From Porphyridium purpureum (taxonomy: Eukaryota; Rhodophyta; Bangiophyceae; Porphyridiales; Porphyridiaceae): DNA of 64,000 nt. The stretch is taken from contig VRMN01000001.1 of assembly GCA_008690995.1 (NCBI GenBank), positions 2,852,001 through 2,916,000 of the forward strand, written 5' to 3'. The position numbers and the translations under genes are program-made. How positions within the stretch are numbered: the stretch's first letter is position 1; every line of letters begins with the position of its first letter. The notes beneath the pieces were generated by a model. The model searched no databases and was not told where the DNA came from. It was given only the letters and a program-made list of their open reading frames with translations. Positions 8,837 through 17,437 of this stretch are shown in pieces.

Positions 8837-10108
8837 ATGGCGTGGGACGACGATGGCGGAAATCAGAGCAGGCGGCGCCACGGCGATAGAGACGACAATC
8901 GTGATGCGGATGACGACAAGTTCAAATTTGCAGGCTGGAATCCCGCGACGCCCAGCGCGTTTATGCGTGTGTTTCTCATTCCGGACGATTTATTCAGTGA
9001 GGTGATGCTGCCTGGCCTGGAACGAACGCTGGAAATTGATACCCAAAGAAATCATAATCTGCCGCGAAACGCACCACGCCGCTCTTCGGCGTCATCTGAT
9101 GCCGACGTATACGCTGAATCGATATTCAGGGCCATTCATTCACATTCGGAAGCAAGCCCCTCTGCGCACGACCCATTCAGCGTCGGGTCGCGTGCGGTGT
9201 TTGGACAGCGCGTATCTCCCGTGCGCGGTGCGTCACCAGGTGAAAATGAGGCAAAGACGCAGGAAGGACCCTCCACTGCCGTCCTCGTCGAGAGCATTGT
9301 TCTCGCCGTCTTTGATACAAGCATGACAATCCAGCTTCGAGGTGTTTCTCGGCTACGCGTGGAGCGTGAACTCGGCAGAGAGTCGTCGCTAGACGGTGTT
9401 AAGGACGCTGGGATACCTGCTTCGCAAGCCACGTCGATGCAGCCTCAGCCCGTGCTGGCGCGAGTCTTTGAAGATGAGGCCGTGCGCTCATTCGAGCAGC
9501 GCCTGGAGCTCGCAGAAGCAGAGTGGTCTGTGTGGACGCTCGCCAAGAAGCTTGTTGAGCTGGACATGCGCATCAAGAGGGCTGAGCTAGGACTCAAGAG
9601 CTCAAGCGACGGATCTGGCTTGGCCAAAGGACGTGAGCAGAAGTTCGCACAGAATCAGTCTTTGTTGGCCGGGCTGTCGGGATATCCAGATATGGTCGAC
9701 TTCCCGGTCTCTGCGTACTTCCTGCCTCCAATGGTGCACGCGCTAGCGCCAAAAGACTACGACCGCGTAATTGAGCGGAACGAATGGGAGCAGACACCCG
9801 TGGGTATTCGCAAAATGTGGCAGGACCGTGCTTGCCGCTTTTCGTTTGCCGTGCTGGACATGTACCAGCAGAGCGAGCGCTCTGGACTGAACAGTCGGCG
9901 CTCGGATACGACACCGCTGACGCGAGCGCAGAGCATGCAGGGCGTGGGTCTACAACAAGATATTTACGAACTTGTCACGACGGTGGACACGTGCGCGCGC
10001 TTTGCCGCAATGGAGAAAAGGTTACGGGTGCGAGAGGCAGAGCAGACTGCCAAACTCGCGGTGCTGACGGCATTTATTTCAGATGGAAGCGACGATGCTA
10101 CTGATTAG
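8837..10108 (+). CDS. Uncharacterised protein with possible Lon N-terminal-like domain
   Basis: 423 aa from the ATG at 8837; an in-frame ATG at 8717 would add 40 residues. I do not recognise it with certainty. The segment FLIPDDLFSEVMLPGLERTLEI resembles the opening strand and loop of Lon substrate-binding (PUA-like) domains, and VLAVFDTSMTIQLRGVSRLRVER resembles the strand with the LRGVxRxRV pattern of that fold. Between them is a disordered Ser-rich insert. The C-terminal half is mostly helical (FEQRLELAEAEWSVWTLAKKLVELDMRIKRAE; CARFAAMEKRLRVREAEQTAKL). No ATPase or protease motif is present, so it is not a Lon protease. Its stop overlaps the profilin stop by four bases, tail-to-tail. Confidence 0.5.
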   Translation: MAWDDDGGNQSRRRHGDRDDNRDADDDKFKFAGWNPATPSAFMRVFLIPDDLFSEVMLPGLERTLEIDTQRNHNLPRNAPRRSSASSDADVYAESIFRAIHSHSEASPSAHDPFSVGSRAVFGQRVSPVRGASPGENEAKTQEGPSTAVLVESIVLAVFDTSMTIQLRGVSRLRVERELGRESSLDGVKDAGIPASQATSMQPQPVLARVFEDEAVRSFEQRLELAEAEWSVWTLAKKLVELDMRIKRAELGLKSSSDGSGLAKGREQKFAQNQSLLAGLSGYPDMVDFPVSAYFLPPMVHALAPKDYDRVIERNEWEQTPVGIRKMWQDRACRFSFAVLDMYQQSERSGLNSRRSDTTPLTRAQSMQGVGLQQDIYELVTTVDTCARFAAMEKRLRVREAEQTAKLAVLTAFISDGSDDATD

Positions 10109-10853
10109 TAGCCCGCTTTCCAGAGCTTCGCAAGCATGTCTCGGAGTCTAACCTCAAATGCTAGTCTGTCATCCGGACCGTCAAACTGCGTTGACTCGAC
10201 GCAACCAATAAATAGGATTTTCCGTGTCTTGCCGATGCACAACGTACAGCTGTTCGTGCGCGAGTACTTTGACGGTCGCTGCTCATCATCCAGTGTGCGC
10301 GTTTGCGCCACTAGCAAAGAAGGTCCGTCCGCAAACGCCACCTCGCATTTGATGGGCACATAGCGCAGGCCATCCACAAAAATCCCGTCCTCTATCATTG
10401 CGAGCAGCGTGGGCGCGTCGTCGGATGTCAGCATTCTGACCAGGCTCGAAAATGTACCAGAGTCTACAACCGGCACTATACCGTCAAAGTCGGGCGTGGA
10501 TGCCCATGTTTTGCCGTTGGCCAAGCCGCTGATGCAAGCGTGCGAAAAGCCGATGCACACCGCGTTCTGCTGCAAATACTAGCATACGGACAACAAGAAA
10601 GAGGCAACTCGATGATTTCGGATAATGGACAAGACCAATGCAAGAACGCACCGAGAATGATTCACAGGTCAGCAAGCTCATGTTCATCTCGGCATGTCGT
10701 TCGTCTTCTCTCAGCCTGCCCGCGTGAAAAAGGTCAAGACCCCCGCATAAGACGCAAAATAAAGACTCGGCTTCACGGTAGCGGCACCGCAGCAAGCACT
10801 ATGAACAGCGCGCCTTACCCCCTCTGCATACGTACCTTATCCCATTCAGACAT
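10105..10853 (-). CDS. Profilin, spliced with a six-codon first exon
   Basis: Actin-monomer-binding cytoskeletal regulator. The main exon (10569..10105) has profilin landmarks in order: GLANGKTWAS (the G-x-x-WA strand), GIFVDGLRYVPIKC (counterpart of GLYLGGTKYMVIQ), CTLCIGKTRKILFIGC (counterpart of the KT-x-x-ALIIG strand) and a terminal helix ending KLWKAGY. This frame has no ATG; it begins immediately after a TTTGCAG acceptor. Upstream on the same strand ATG-TCT-GAA-TGG-GAT-AAG (10853..10836) is followed directly by a GTACGT donor (10835..10830), giving MSEWDK, close to the canonical MSW start. The intron is 10835..10570 (266 nt, phase 0) and the product 160 aa, somewhat long for profilin owing to an insert around DDEQRPSKYSRTN. 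The splice is inferred from sequence. Confidence 0.72.
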
Positions 10854-10954
10854 GACTCGAGCCGTCCATTGCCCGCCTTGCTGTGCATCTTGTCCTAAAT
10901 AGGTTAAGATCTTGGGCTGGCCAGGCGTGACTGCCCTGAGTGCTGAACCGCAAG

Positions 10955-12379
10955 ATGAATGCGATGACAAAGCTAATTGAATCGTCATCATCGTTGCCAT
11001 CCACGCAGTTGCCAGACGCGGCCATAGACAGCGCAGAGGAGCCAGGAACGCCCGACGAGGGAGACGCGTTTGAGGATACTTTTGGCGAGAGGATGTCCAT
11101 GAGCTCCGCGTCCAAAACAGTGAACCAAACGTCGCTGGCCCTAGTGCTGGTGAATGTGTTTCTGAGCGGCGTGTCGCTAACACTGGTGATTCCCGTGCTG
11201 CCGAAACTGCTCATCCTTGCGCTCGGCGGGAACGCATCGTCCGCAGCGTATTACCAGGGCTCGATCCAGTTTTTCGGTGGTATTATCGAGATTTTTGCCG
11301 CGCCGTTTTGGGGTCGCCTATCCGACAGCATCGGACGCAAGCCCGTGCTGCTGATAGCCCTGCTTGGTCTTTGCGCAGAAATGCTGCTCATCTACTTCTT
11401 CTGGCACAATGTAGTGATCTTTATCGCGGCTAGAATGCTCGCGAGTGCGGCAGGCGTGTACTTTAGCACGCTGTCGACCATATACGCAGACTTGAGTGCA
11501 GGAACAGGCCGCGAGGCGCAAACGTACGGCATTTCGGGCGCTGTTTTCGGCATGTCCTTTATCTGCGGGCCCATTGCTGGTGGCTTATTGGAGAAGAAGG
11601 GCACCGGGCTGGCGGTACTTGCATCTGCCTTCTGCCTAATGTTGTCGTTTGTCTTTGCCGTTCTGTTTGTACCTGAGACAAGTTCCGGCGTCATTGCTGA
11701 CCCGTTTCTACGCGCATCATCGGTCTTGGAGCGAGTGCAGAGCATCAGGATCGCCGAAATGGACGCCAATCCTTTCCCGCGCGTGCTAAAGTTATTGCGC
11801 GACCCCGTGCTGAGTCGGCTGGCTCAGGCAATGATGCTGGATGGCTTGGCATTTGGTGGGCTGCAGAGCGTATTCTTTTTCTTCACCAGCATCCGTTTTG
11901 GGTGGGACTCGAGCGAGGCGGGAATGTTTTTCGCACTGGTCGGCGTGTGCATGCTTGTGGGTCAAGGCCTGCTGACGCCTCTGTTTTCGCAGCGCTTCCC
12001 GGACCGTGCTGTCATTTTGTTCGGCTACTTTGTCGAGACGGTGCACTGGTTGATCTATGCGCTGGCCATGACGCCGGGCATGCTGTACTTTGGCCTCTGC
12101 GTAGGCGCGTTGGGGTACCCAGCGGGTCCCACCATCAAGGGCGTTGTGGCCAGACAAGTGCAGCCAGAAGAGCAGGGCACCGTGCAGGGCAGCTTGGCCG
12201 CACTGCAGATCATGGTCCGGCCGGTGAGCCCGCTTCTTGCAAATTCGGTGTTTGCATTCTTCACCTCTGCAGCTGCGCCTGTTTTCTTTCCGGGAGCCCC
12301 ATTTGTAGTCTGTGCGGTGCTCAGCTCTCTGAGTTTGATCATTGCGTCGCGCGCGTTGAGTAATCCAGACCTAAAATGA
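10955..12379 (+). CDS. Major facilitator superfamily transporter (TetA/MFSD14-like)
   Basis: 474 aa, about 12 membrane helices after a roughly 55-residue acidic, Ser-rich cytosolic N-tail. The loop between TM2 and TM3 carries GRLSDSIGRKPVL, the MFS motif A in the form typical of the tetracycline-efflux and MFSD14 group. A second related loop occurs in the C-half (TPLFSQRFPDRAVIL). TM5 carries GISGAVFGMSFICGPIAGG, an antiporter-like motif C. The ATG at 10955 is used; an earlier GTG at 10940 is in frame. It starts 101 bp from the profilin ATG on the opposite strand, a likely shared promoter. Substrate unknown. Confidence 0.87.
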   Translation: MNAMTKLIESSSSLPSTQLPDAAIDSAEEPGTPDEGDAFEDTFGERMSMSSASKTVNQTSLALVLVNVFLSGVSLTLVIPVLPKLLILALGGNASSAAYYQGSIQFFGGIIEIFAAPFWGRLSDSIGRKPVLLIALLGLCAEMLLIYFFWHNVVIFIAARMLASAAGVYFSTLSTIYADLSAGTGREAQTYGISGAVFGMSFICGPIAGGLLEKKGTGLAVLASAFCLMLSFVFAVLFVPETSSGVIADPFLRASSVLERVQSIRIAEMDANPFPRVLKLLRDPVLSRLAQAMMLDGLAFGGLQSVFFFFTSIRFGWDSSEAGMFFALVGVCMLVGQGLLTPLFSQRFPDRAVILFGYFVETVHWLIYALAMTPGMLYFGLCVGALGYPAGPTIKGVVARQVQPEEQGTVQGSLAALQIMVRPVSPLLANSVFAFFTSAAAPVFFPGAPFVVCAVLSSLSLIIASRALSNPDLK

Positions 12380-12729
12380 GATGAGACGTTGCCGCGCAAA
12401 TGCTTATAATTGTATGTGTTTGTTGAAGAAGGCCCTGAAAGTCCATATGCTATAAAGTTCATTATGCGACACTCAATGTTTCCGAACCACACTGTTACCG
12501 TTTATTGAACATTGGGAAAGAAGAATGTAAACGAAACATTCAATGCTAGAGAGTAAACAGCGCACACGCGGAAACCGGCTCATACAGAGGCGAAGAATTA
12601 TTTGAGCTTGTACATCTGCCTACACTCTTCCACAGAAAGAACCAAACAACAAGAGAAATATCGATCGCTTCACCGAGACGTGACTTCAGCCCGTCCGCGC
12701 GCGAGTGGGGCAGTTGGCAGACCGAGCGC
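12380..12729. other. Convergent 3' intergenic spacer
   Basis: 350 bp between the stop of the MFS transporter and that of the motif-repeat protein. It is AT-richer than the genes and should hold the two 3' UTRs and polyadenylation signals. No gene or repeat seen. Confidence 0.5.
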
Positions 12730-13464
12730 TTATCGGCCCTTCATGGCGCGCTCTCGCATGTACTGCTCGAACAAGCTGCCACCCGCCGCCGCCGGCTTGG
12801 ATCCGTTGCTGCTGCTGCTGCTCGCGCCATTTCCGTTCGACGCTGGCGGCGCGTACGGCAGACCAGAGGACGATCCTGCACGGTACGACGGCTTGCTCAG
12901 CGAGTCCAGGTAGCTGGACGAGCTCTGGCTCGCCGGCACAGACGAGGCCGGAGCAGAGTTCCTGGATGGAATTGGCGCGGACGACGACGGAGCTGGGGCC
13001 GAGTACGACGGCGCCGACGAGGCACCGCCACGCTTCCTCATGTACTCCTCGAACAGGCTACCGCCTGCCGCGGGCTTTGCCGCCGCTGGGGCCGGGGCCG
13101 AATACGATGGAGCCGAGTACGACGGAGCTGACGAGGCCGGCGCGGCACCGCCACGCTTCCTCATGTACTCCTCGAACAGGCTGCCTCCGGCCGCGGGCTT
13201 TGGCGCCGCTGGGGCCGGGGCCGAGTACGACGGAGCCGAGTACGACGGCGCGGCGGCAGCCGGCGCGGCGCCGCCCTCCTTGCGTGCTCGCTCGGCCATG
13301 TAGTCAGCGAAAGACTTTGGCGCGGTGTGAATTGCCGTTTGCTTGGCCTTTGGGTCATTTGGGTCAATGTACGTCGGGTTTGGGTCGCGCGTCGGCTTGT
13401 CGAAACGCACCACTCGGCTCCTTGCCGGGGCCTTGCCCACACCAATTGCTCCAACAAACGCCAT
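12730..13464 (-). CDS. Disordered motif-repeat linker protein, soluble form (candidate pyrenoid or phycobilisome scaffold)
   Basis: 244 aa from the ATG at 13464. Residues 1-16 start MAFVGAIGV and look like a short plastid leader. Residues 19-63 are a block almost identical to that of the divergent neighbour: RFDKPTRDPNP, IDPNDPKAKQ, AIHTAPKSFADYMAERARKEG. The rest is Ala/Pro/Ser/Tyr-rich and disordered (SYSAPSYSAPAPAAPKP repeats) with the ten-residue motif SLFE[EQ]YMR[KE]R at 95-104, 136-145 and 230-239; SFADYMAERA at 51-60 is a fourth, divergent copy. The first two copies lie in a recent tandem duplication of about 41 codons. I do not recognise a named family. Evenly spaced sticker motifs in a disordered chain resemble Rubisco linkers such as EPYC1; a phycobilisome-associated role is the alternative. 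Confidence 0.7.
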   Translation of the reverse strand: MAFVGAIGVGKAPARSRVVRFDKPTRDPNPTYIDPNDPKAKQTAIHTAPKSFADYMAERARKEGGAAPAAAAPSYSAPSYSAPAPAAPKPAAGGSLFEEYMRKRGGAAPASSAPSYSAPSYSAPAPAAAKPAAGGSLFEEYMRKRGGASSAPSYSAPAPSSSAPIPSRNSAPASSVPASQSSSSYLDSLSKPSYRAGSSSGLPYAPPASNGNGASSSSSNGSKPAAAGGSLFEQYMRERAMKGR

Positions 13465-15303
13465 CCTGTTCCTTTTCCCTTGCGCGGTCACTTCCTCCAA
13501 ACCCCCGTCACTTCCTCTCCCTTCTCCACCCTTCGACTCCTATCCTCTTTCCCCGCACGTTCTCCCGACCGTCACGCCCAACGTTACCGCGGCTTCTTTT
13601 ATAGGCAGAATGGCGTCGTGGCTGGCGGTGCTGCGTGCGTGATCGCAGATTCCGCCCGTCTCCGTACCAAAACGCGCACGTTCTGCTAGGCCGCGCGTCG
13701 GTAGCCACAAACGCCTTGTGGCGTGCATGGGAGGGGGACGCTTGGGCGAACTGCGGCAGGCTCGCGGCGCAATCTCCCGTGCCGCCACGCGCGCAATCAC
13801 GAATTCGGCACCGCTTTGCTACTGCCGCGCGGCTTTCCCTTCTGGACGCGTCCATTTCACGTCCAAACGCTCGCAGCGCCCGAATTCGACCCATTTTACC
13901 AGCACCAGCGCTCACGCGCCCTGCGTCTGTGAACCTTCGCGCCACAGTACACCCCCTTCTCCCCCGCCTATTTTCTCTCTCACCGTTCCATCCGCTTTTT
14001 CCGTCTTCGTGGGCGAGTCGCTGCATCTGTGCGGTCGTGATTGTCGGGCACACACACACACACGCATAAAAGCACACAACGCTGTGGGTGTCGTGTGTGC
14101 ACAAGAAACGGGCGGCAGCCAATCACACAACACATCTCCATTCATCCTTCTATCCACACACACAGCCGCCGCGTCTTACTCATACCGCTCTCGTTCTTCG
14201 ACATCCCTTGTTTTGGAAGCTGTTTGGGCGGACGCACAAAAACCTCATCCACCCATCCACGCTTTTTTTTTTTACACATGATTATCACTAGCATTACCAC
14301 GACCCCATCTGTCAAGGACCGCCAATAATAAAAAAACGCACACGCCGCCGCGTTTGAGCCTACAGTTCAGAAGCAGAACCGACACGCCGAAAAAGCTCGA
14401 ACCAGCCACCACCAGCAGCAGCAGCAGCCACCTGCGCCGCCGCTTCGTCGTCACACAGCGCCACGCGCCAAATGCGGCTTGCACGAAACGCGCGTTCGAT
14501 CGCTGTGTATTCGTTTATGTGGTGTGCGGTGTGCGATGTGCGGTGTGTCTCCGTGCAATCTGCATCAGCGCAAACTAAACGACCACGCTGTGTGAGTCCC
14601 TTTTCAGATCAAGATCACGTTAGGGTTTCGTGCGTGCTGTGTGTGTGTGTGTGTATGTGCGGGGGAGATTGCGCACACACGCGCGCGTCATCACAAAGCG
14701 GTTGGCGGGGGTAGGACGCGTTTGTCATAGCAACGTGCGGCGGTTTTGCGATGATGATGAAAAAGTCGTGACTGTTACTAGTGTGGTGGTGGGGGGACTC
14801 CGTGTGGCGGGCGGCTATCTGGCGGGGGCCCGCGCAGATTGACGTGCACACTGTGGGGCGTGAGACGTGCAGTGCAGGCTGTTTTGATACGCGCATGGGT
14901 GCGTGCCGCATGGAAATGGAGTGTGCGTTTTTGTGTGTCTCCGCGCAGCAGCCCAAAATCGACGTGTGTGTGCGCTGAATGTGCGTCGCTCGCAGCAGGC
15001 TGGGCAATCCGGTCGTTTCATGAAACGGAGAGTTAGTCTCGCAGCAAGAGGGAGGGTGAGTGTGAGTATTTATGGTAACGGAGCACGTGGTCGCGGGGAC
15101 AGTAATTGCGGTCGAGATTGCACACGGTCGACGCAGTCTGCCTGGACGTCACGCGCAAGCCGCCGCTTTCTGTTCCGGTCAAAGGCAGCGCCCGATCGCC
15201 GCGCATTAGCCTCGGAGGAACGGTGCGTCGGAGTTGAGGGCACACGCGAGGACGCAGAGCGAGACGGAGGAAGAGACAGAGGGAAAGAGGAACGCGGTGC
15301 GAC
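13465..15303. promoter_or_regulatory. Long divergent promoter region of the two motif-repeat genes
   Basis: 1.84 kb between the two paralogous starts, much longer than neighbouring divergent spacers. It holds CA/TG microsatellites (about 14047-14064 and 14639-14656), a T10 run near 14265-14275, a telo-box-like TTAGGGTTT at 14620-14628, a TATTTATGG sequence near 15067 on the + strand, and the TATA box at 13596. Small open frames here lack any domain or motif. A non-coding transcript cannot be excluded. Confidence 0.5.
13596..13603 (-). promoter_or_regulatory. TATA box of the soluble motif-repeat gene
   Basis: TATAAAAG on the minus strand, 132 bp upstream of the ATG at 13464. Position and match are good for a core promoter. 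Confidence 0.5.
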
Positions 15304-17124
15304 ATGAATGACTCGGTCGAGTCTATGATGATGTCCGGCGTCGCATTCATGCCCGGCAGTGCCGTGCCGCTGGGGGGTGGCCGCTACATCGTCAAAGGCC
15401 CGGCGTCGAGGACGGTGCGGTACGACAAGCCCACCCGCGACCCCAACCCGTCGTTCATCGATCCAAACGACCCCAAGGCGAAGCAAAAGGCGATTCACAC
15501 AGCGCCAAAGTCGTTCGCAGACTACCTGGCCGAGCGGGCTCGCAAGGAAGGGACCGCGCCTCCGGCCGCGGCCGCGGCTGCGCCAGCGCAGAACGGTAAC
15601 GGCTACAAGCCCAGCTCCGTGCAGGTGGCGCCGAGCGCTCCGAAGCCGGCTGGTGGCGCCATGTCGCCATACGAAGAATACATGGCGAAGCGCAACGGAG
15701 GCGATTCCGCCTCTGCGGCCTCGCCCGCCCCGCCCGCGCCTGCGGCAAAGGCCGGCGGCGCAATGAGCCCGTACGAAGAGTATTTGCAAAAGCGACGCGC
15801 ACAAGAAAGTGGCTCGGTGCCCGCGTACACAGCGCCTGCGGCCGCTTCGCCGCTGCCGTCGCAGTCCAGAGCGGCTCCTGCGGCAGCCAAAGAGCTCAGC
15901 CCCTATGAAGAGTACATGCGGAAACGGGCATCGCAGTCGCAGGCTCCGGCTGCCGTTCCGCAACCCGCCGCGACATCTGCCGCGCCTGTGAAGAAGGAAG
16001 CCGAACTCAGCCCCTACGAAGAATACATGAGGAAGCGCAATGGTGGTGGTTCTGTGACCGGGTCGACGGCGCCTCCGGCGCCAAAGCCGTACACGCCGCC
16101 GGCCGCGCCAAAAGCACCAGCGAGCAGTGGAAGCGCGACATTGTATGAAGAATACATGCGTGCGCGCCAGCAAAAGGAAAGTGGCCGTTCCGCGTCGTCG
16201 CCCGCCGCGTCGTATTCGCCGCCAGCAGCGTCCTACACACCGCCAGCAAGTCCGGCGAGCCCGCAACCGGTGACTGGTAATTTGTTTGAGGATTACATGA
16301 AACGACGTGCTGAAAAGGAGTATGCGCGTCCAGCGACGGGCACGGCACCAGCGCCCTCGGCGCCTCGAGCCTTTGCGCCCCCCGCAGCACCTTCCGGTGG
16401 TAGCCTATTTGAATCTTACATGCGCGAGAGGGCTGCGAAGGAGGCCGGTAGTTCGCAGGGAACGAACGCACCAGGCACTCGGGCCGCACCAGCACCCACA
16501 AAATCAAGCGCGTCTGAAACGAGTCTCTTTGATTCGTACATGCGCGAGAGAGCGGCGAAGGAGGGCGGGGCTGGCAGCAGCAGCAGCAGTAGTAGCAAGC
16601 CAGTTTCGCCGACAGCGGCACCAGCAGCGGCACCGGTTGCGGCGCCAAAGTCGGCGCCAAAGTTAGCAGCGGTGAGTGGTGGCAGCTTGTTCGAGTCGTA
16701 CATGGCTGAACGTAAGAAGAAGGAAGCCGCAGGCGGCGGTACAACCTCTGCGTCCAGCACACCCAGCGTTCCGAGGGCCGCTCCGCCTGCCTCTTCCTCT
16801 ACTTCTTCTTCTTCGAGCTCCAGCCCGTCGTTCTCTGCTCCGTCATTTTCCAAGCCGTCATTTTCGACGCCATCGATGCCCAAGCTCTTTGACTTTCTGA
16901 TTCTTGAAAAGGCGGCCAAGTCGTTCGCGAGTGAAATGCAAAAGTCGATGACCCCTTCGACTAGCAGCACAAGCAAGCCATACAAAGCAAGCAGCAGTAG
17001 CACAGCTGGGGATGGCTCCGGCGTGGCAGAGATTCACCAGGCGCTGCTTCTGATCCTAGTGGCGATGGCCATTGGCGTGCTGGCGGTGTACACGAGCTCG
17101 GGTCTTTCAGACTTCCGACCCTAA
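15304..17124 (+). CDS. Disordered motif-repeat linker protein, membrane-anchored form (10 motifs plus C-terminal TM)
   Basis: 606 aa. Residues 36-83 repeat the conserved N-terminal block of the divergent neighbour (RYDKPTRDPNP, IDPNDPKAKQ, AIHTAPKSFADYLAERARKEG). The body is Ala/Pro/Ser-rich and disordered, with ten motif copies: 70 SFADYLAERA, 121 SPYEEYMAKR, 155 SPYEEYLQKR, 199 and 236 SPYEEYMRKR, 279 TLYEEYMRAR, 326 NLFEDYMKRR, 367 SLFESYMRER, 407 SLFDSYMRER, 461 SLFESYMAER. Spacing is 34-54 residues, mean about 43. A SFSAPSFSKPSFSTPS stretch leads to an amphipathic segment (530-548). Residues 577-597 (IHQALLLILVAMAIGVLAVYT) form one hydrophobic helix with nine residues after it: a tail anchor. 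Leader MNDSVESMMMSGVAFMPG contains VAF near the start, so plastid targeting is plausible. No named family recognised. Confidence 0.72.
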   Translation: MNDSVESMMMSGVAFMPGSAVPLGGGRYIVKGPASRTVRYDKPTRDPNPSFIDPNDPKAKQKAIHTAPKSFADYLAERARKEGTAPPAAAAAAPAQNGNGYKPSSVQVAPSAPKPAGGAMSPYEEYMAKRNGGDSASAASPAPPAPAAKAGGAMSPYEEYLQKRRAQESGSVPAYTAPAAASPLPSQSRAAPAAAKELSPYEEYMRKRASQSQAPAAVPQPAATSAAPVKKEAELSPYEEYMRKRNGGGSVTGSTAPPAPKPYTPPAAPKAPASSGSATLYEEYMRARQQKESGRSASSPAASYSPPAASYTPPASPASPQPVTGNLFEDYMKRRAEKEYARPATGTAPAPSAPRAFAPPAAPSGGSLFESYMRERAAKEAGSSQGTNAPGTRAAPAPTKSSASETSLFDSYMRERAAKEGGAGSSSSSSSKPVSPTAAPAAAPVAAPKSAPKLAAVSGGSLFESYMAERKKKEAAGGGTTSASSTPSVPRAAPPASSSTSSSSSSSPSFSAPSFSKPSFSTPSMPKLFDFLILEKAAKSFASEMQKSMTPSTSSTSKPYKASSSSTAGDGSGVAEIHQALLLILVAMAIGVLAVYTSSGLSDFRP

Positions 17125-17437
17125 TTGATGTACCTGGCTCTCCCCCTTCCCTTGGAAACAAAATGCCGAGCAGAACAGTGCAATACTTCCATGCTCCCGC
17201 AGCGGGAGATTGTTTGATAAATATAGCCTCTTCCTGGTTGCCCGTCACCGTCTTGCATGTCCGCGTGTATGTCAGCGCTCTCGTCCCCCCGGGGCGGCCT
17301 TGTCACGAAACCCTAGCGCCGCAACGGCGAAGTGGCACCTGCAGGCGATATGATGGACAGATGGAAGAAGCCGAAGTAGTCGTGCGCTGTTCGTCCGTGT
17401 CTGCGGGCTGCGCTCACAGTCTTCACGAGCGGCAGGG
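17125..17437. other. Spacer with telo-box-like element upstream of IFRD gene
   Basis: 313 bp. It includes AAACCCTA at 17308-17315, 123 bp before the IFRD ATG, and GC-rich sequence near 17285-17300. No gene. Confidence 0.4.

Noticed and set aside
13508-14122. Frames in the divergent linker promoter region as possible genes
   Set aside because: Arg-rich, differ between overlapping frames, no start context or motif; treated as regulatory sequence.
15070-16266. 398-codon minus-strand open frame opposite the membrane-anchored linker
   Set aside because: It is an Arg-rich shadow of GC-rich repeat coding sequence; periodicity follows the sense-strand motifs, and the sense frame has signal, motif and anchor logic.
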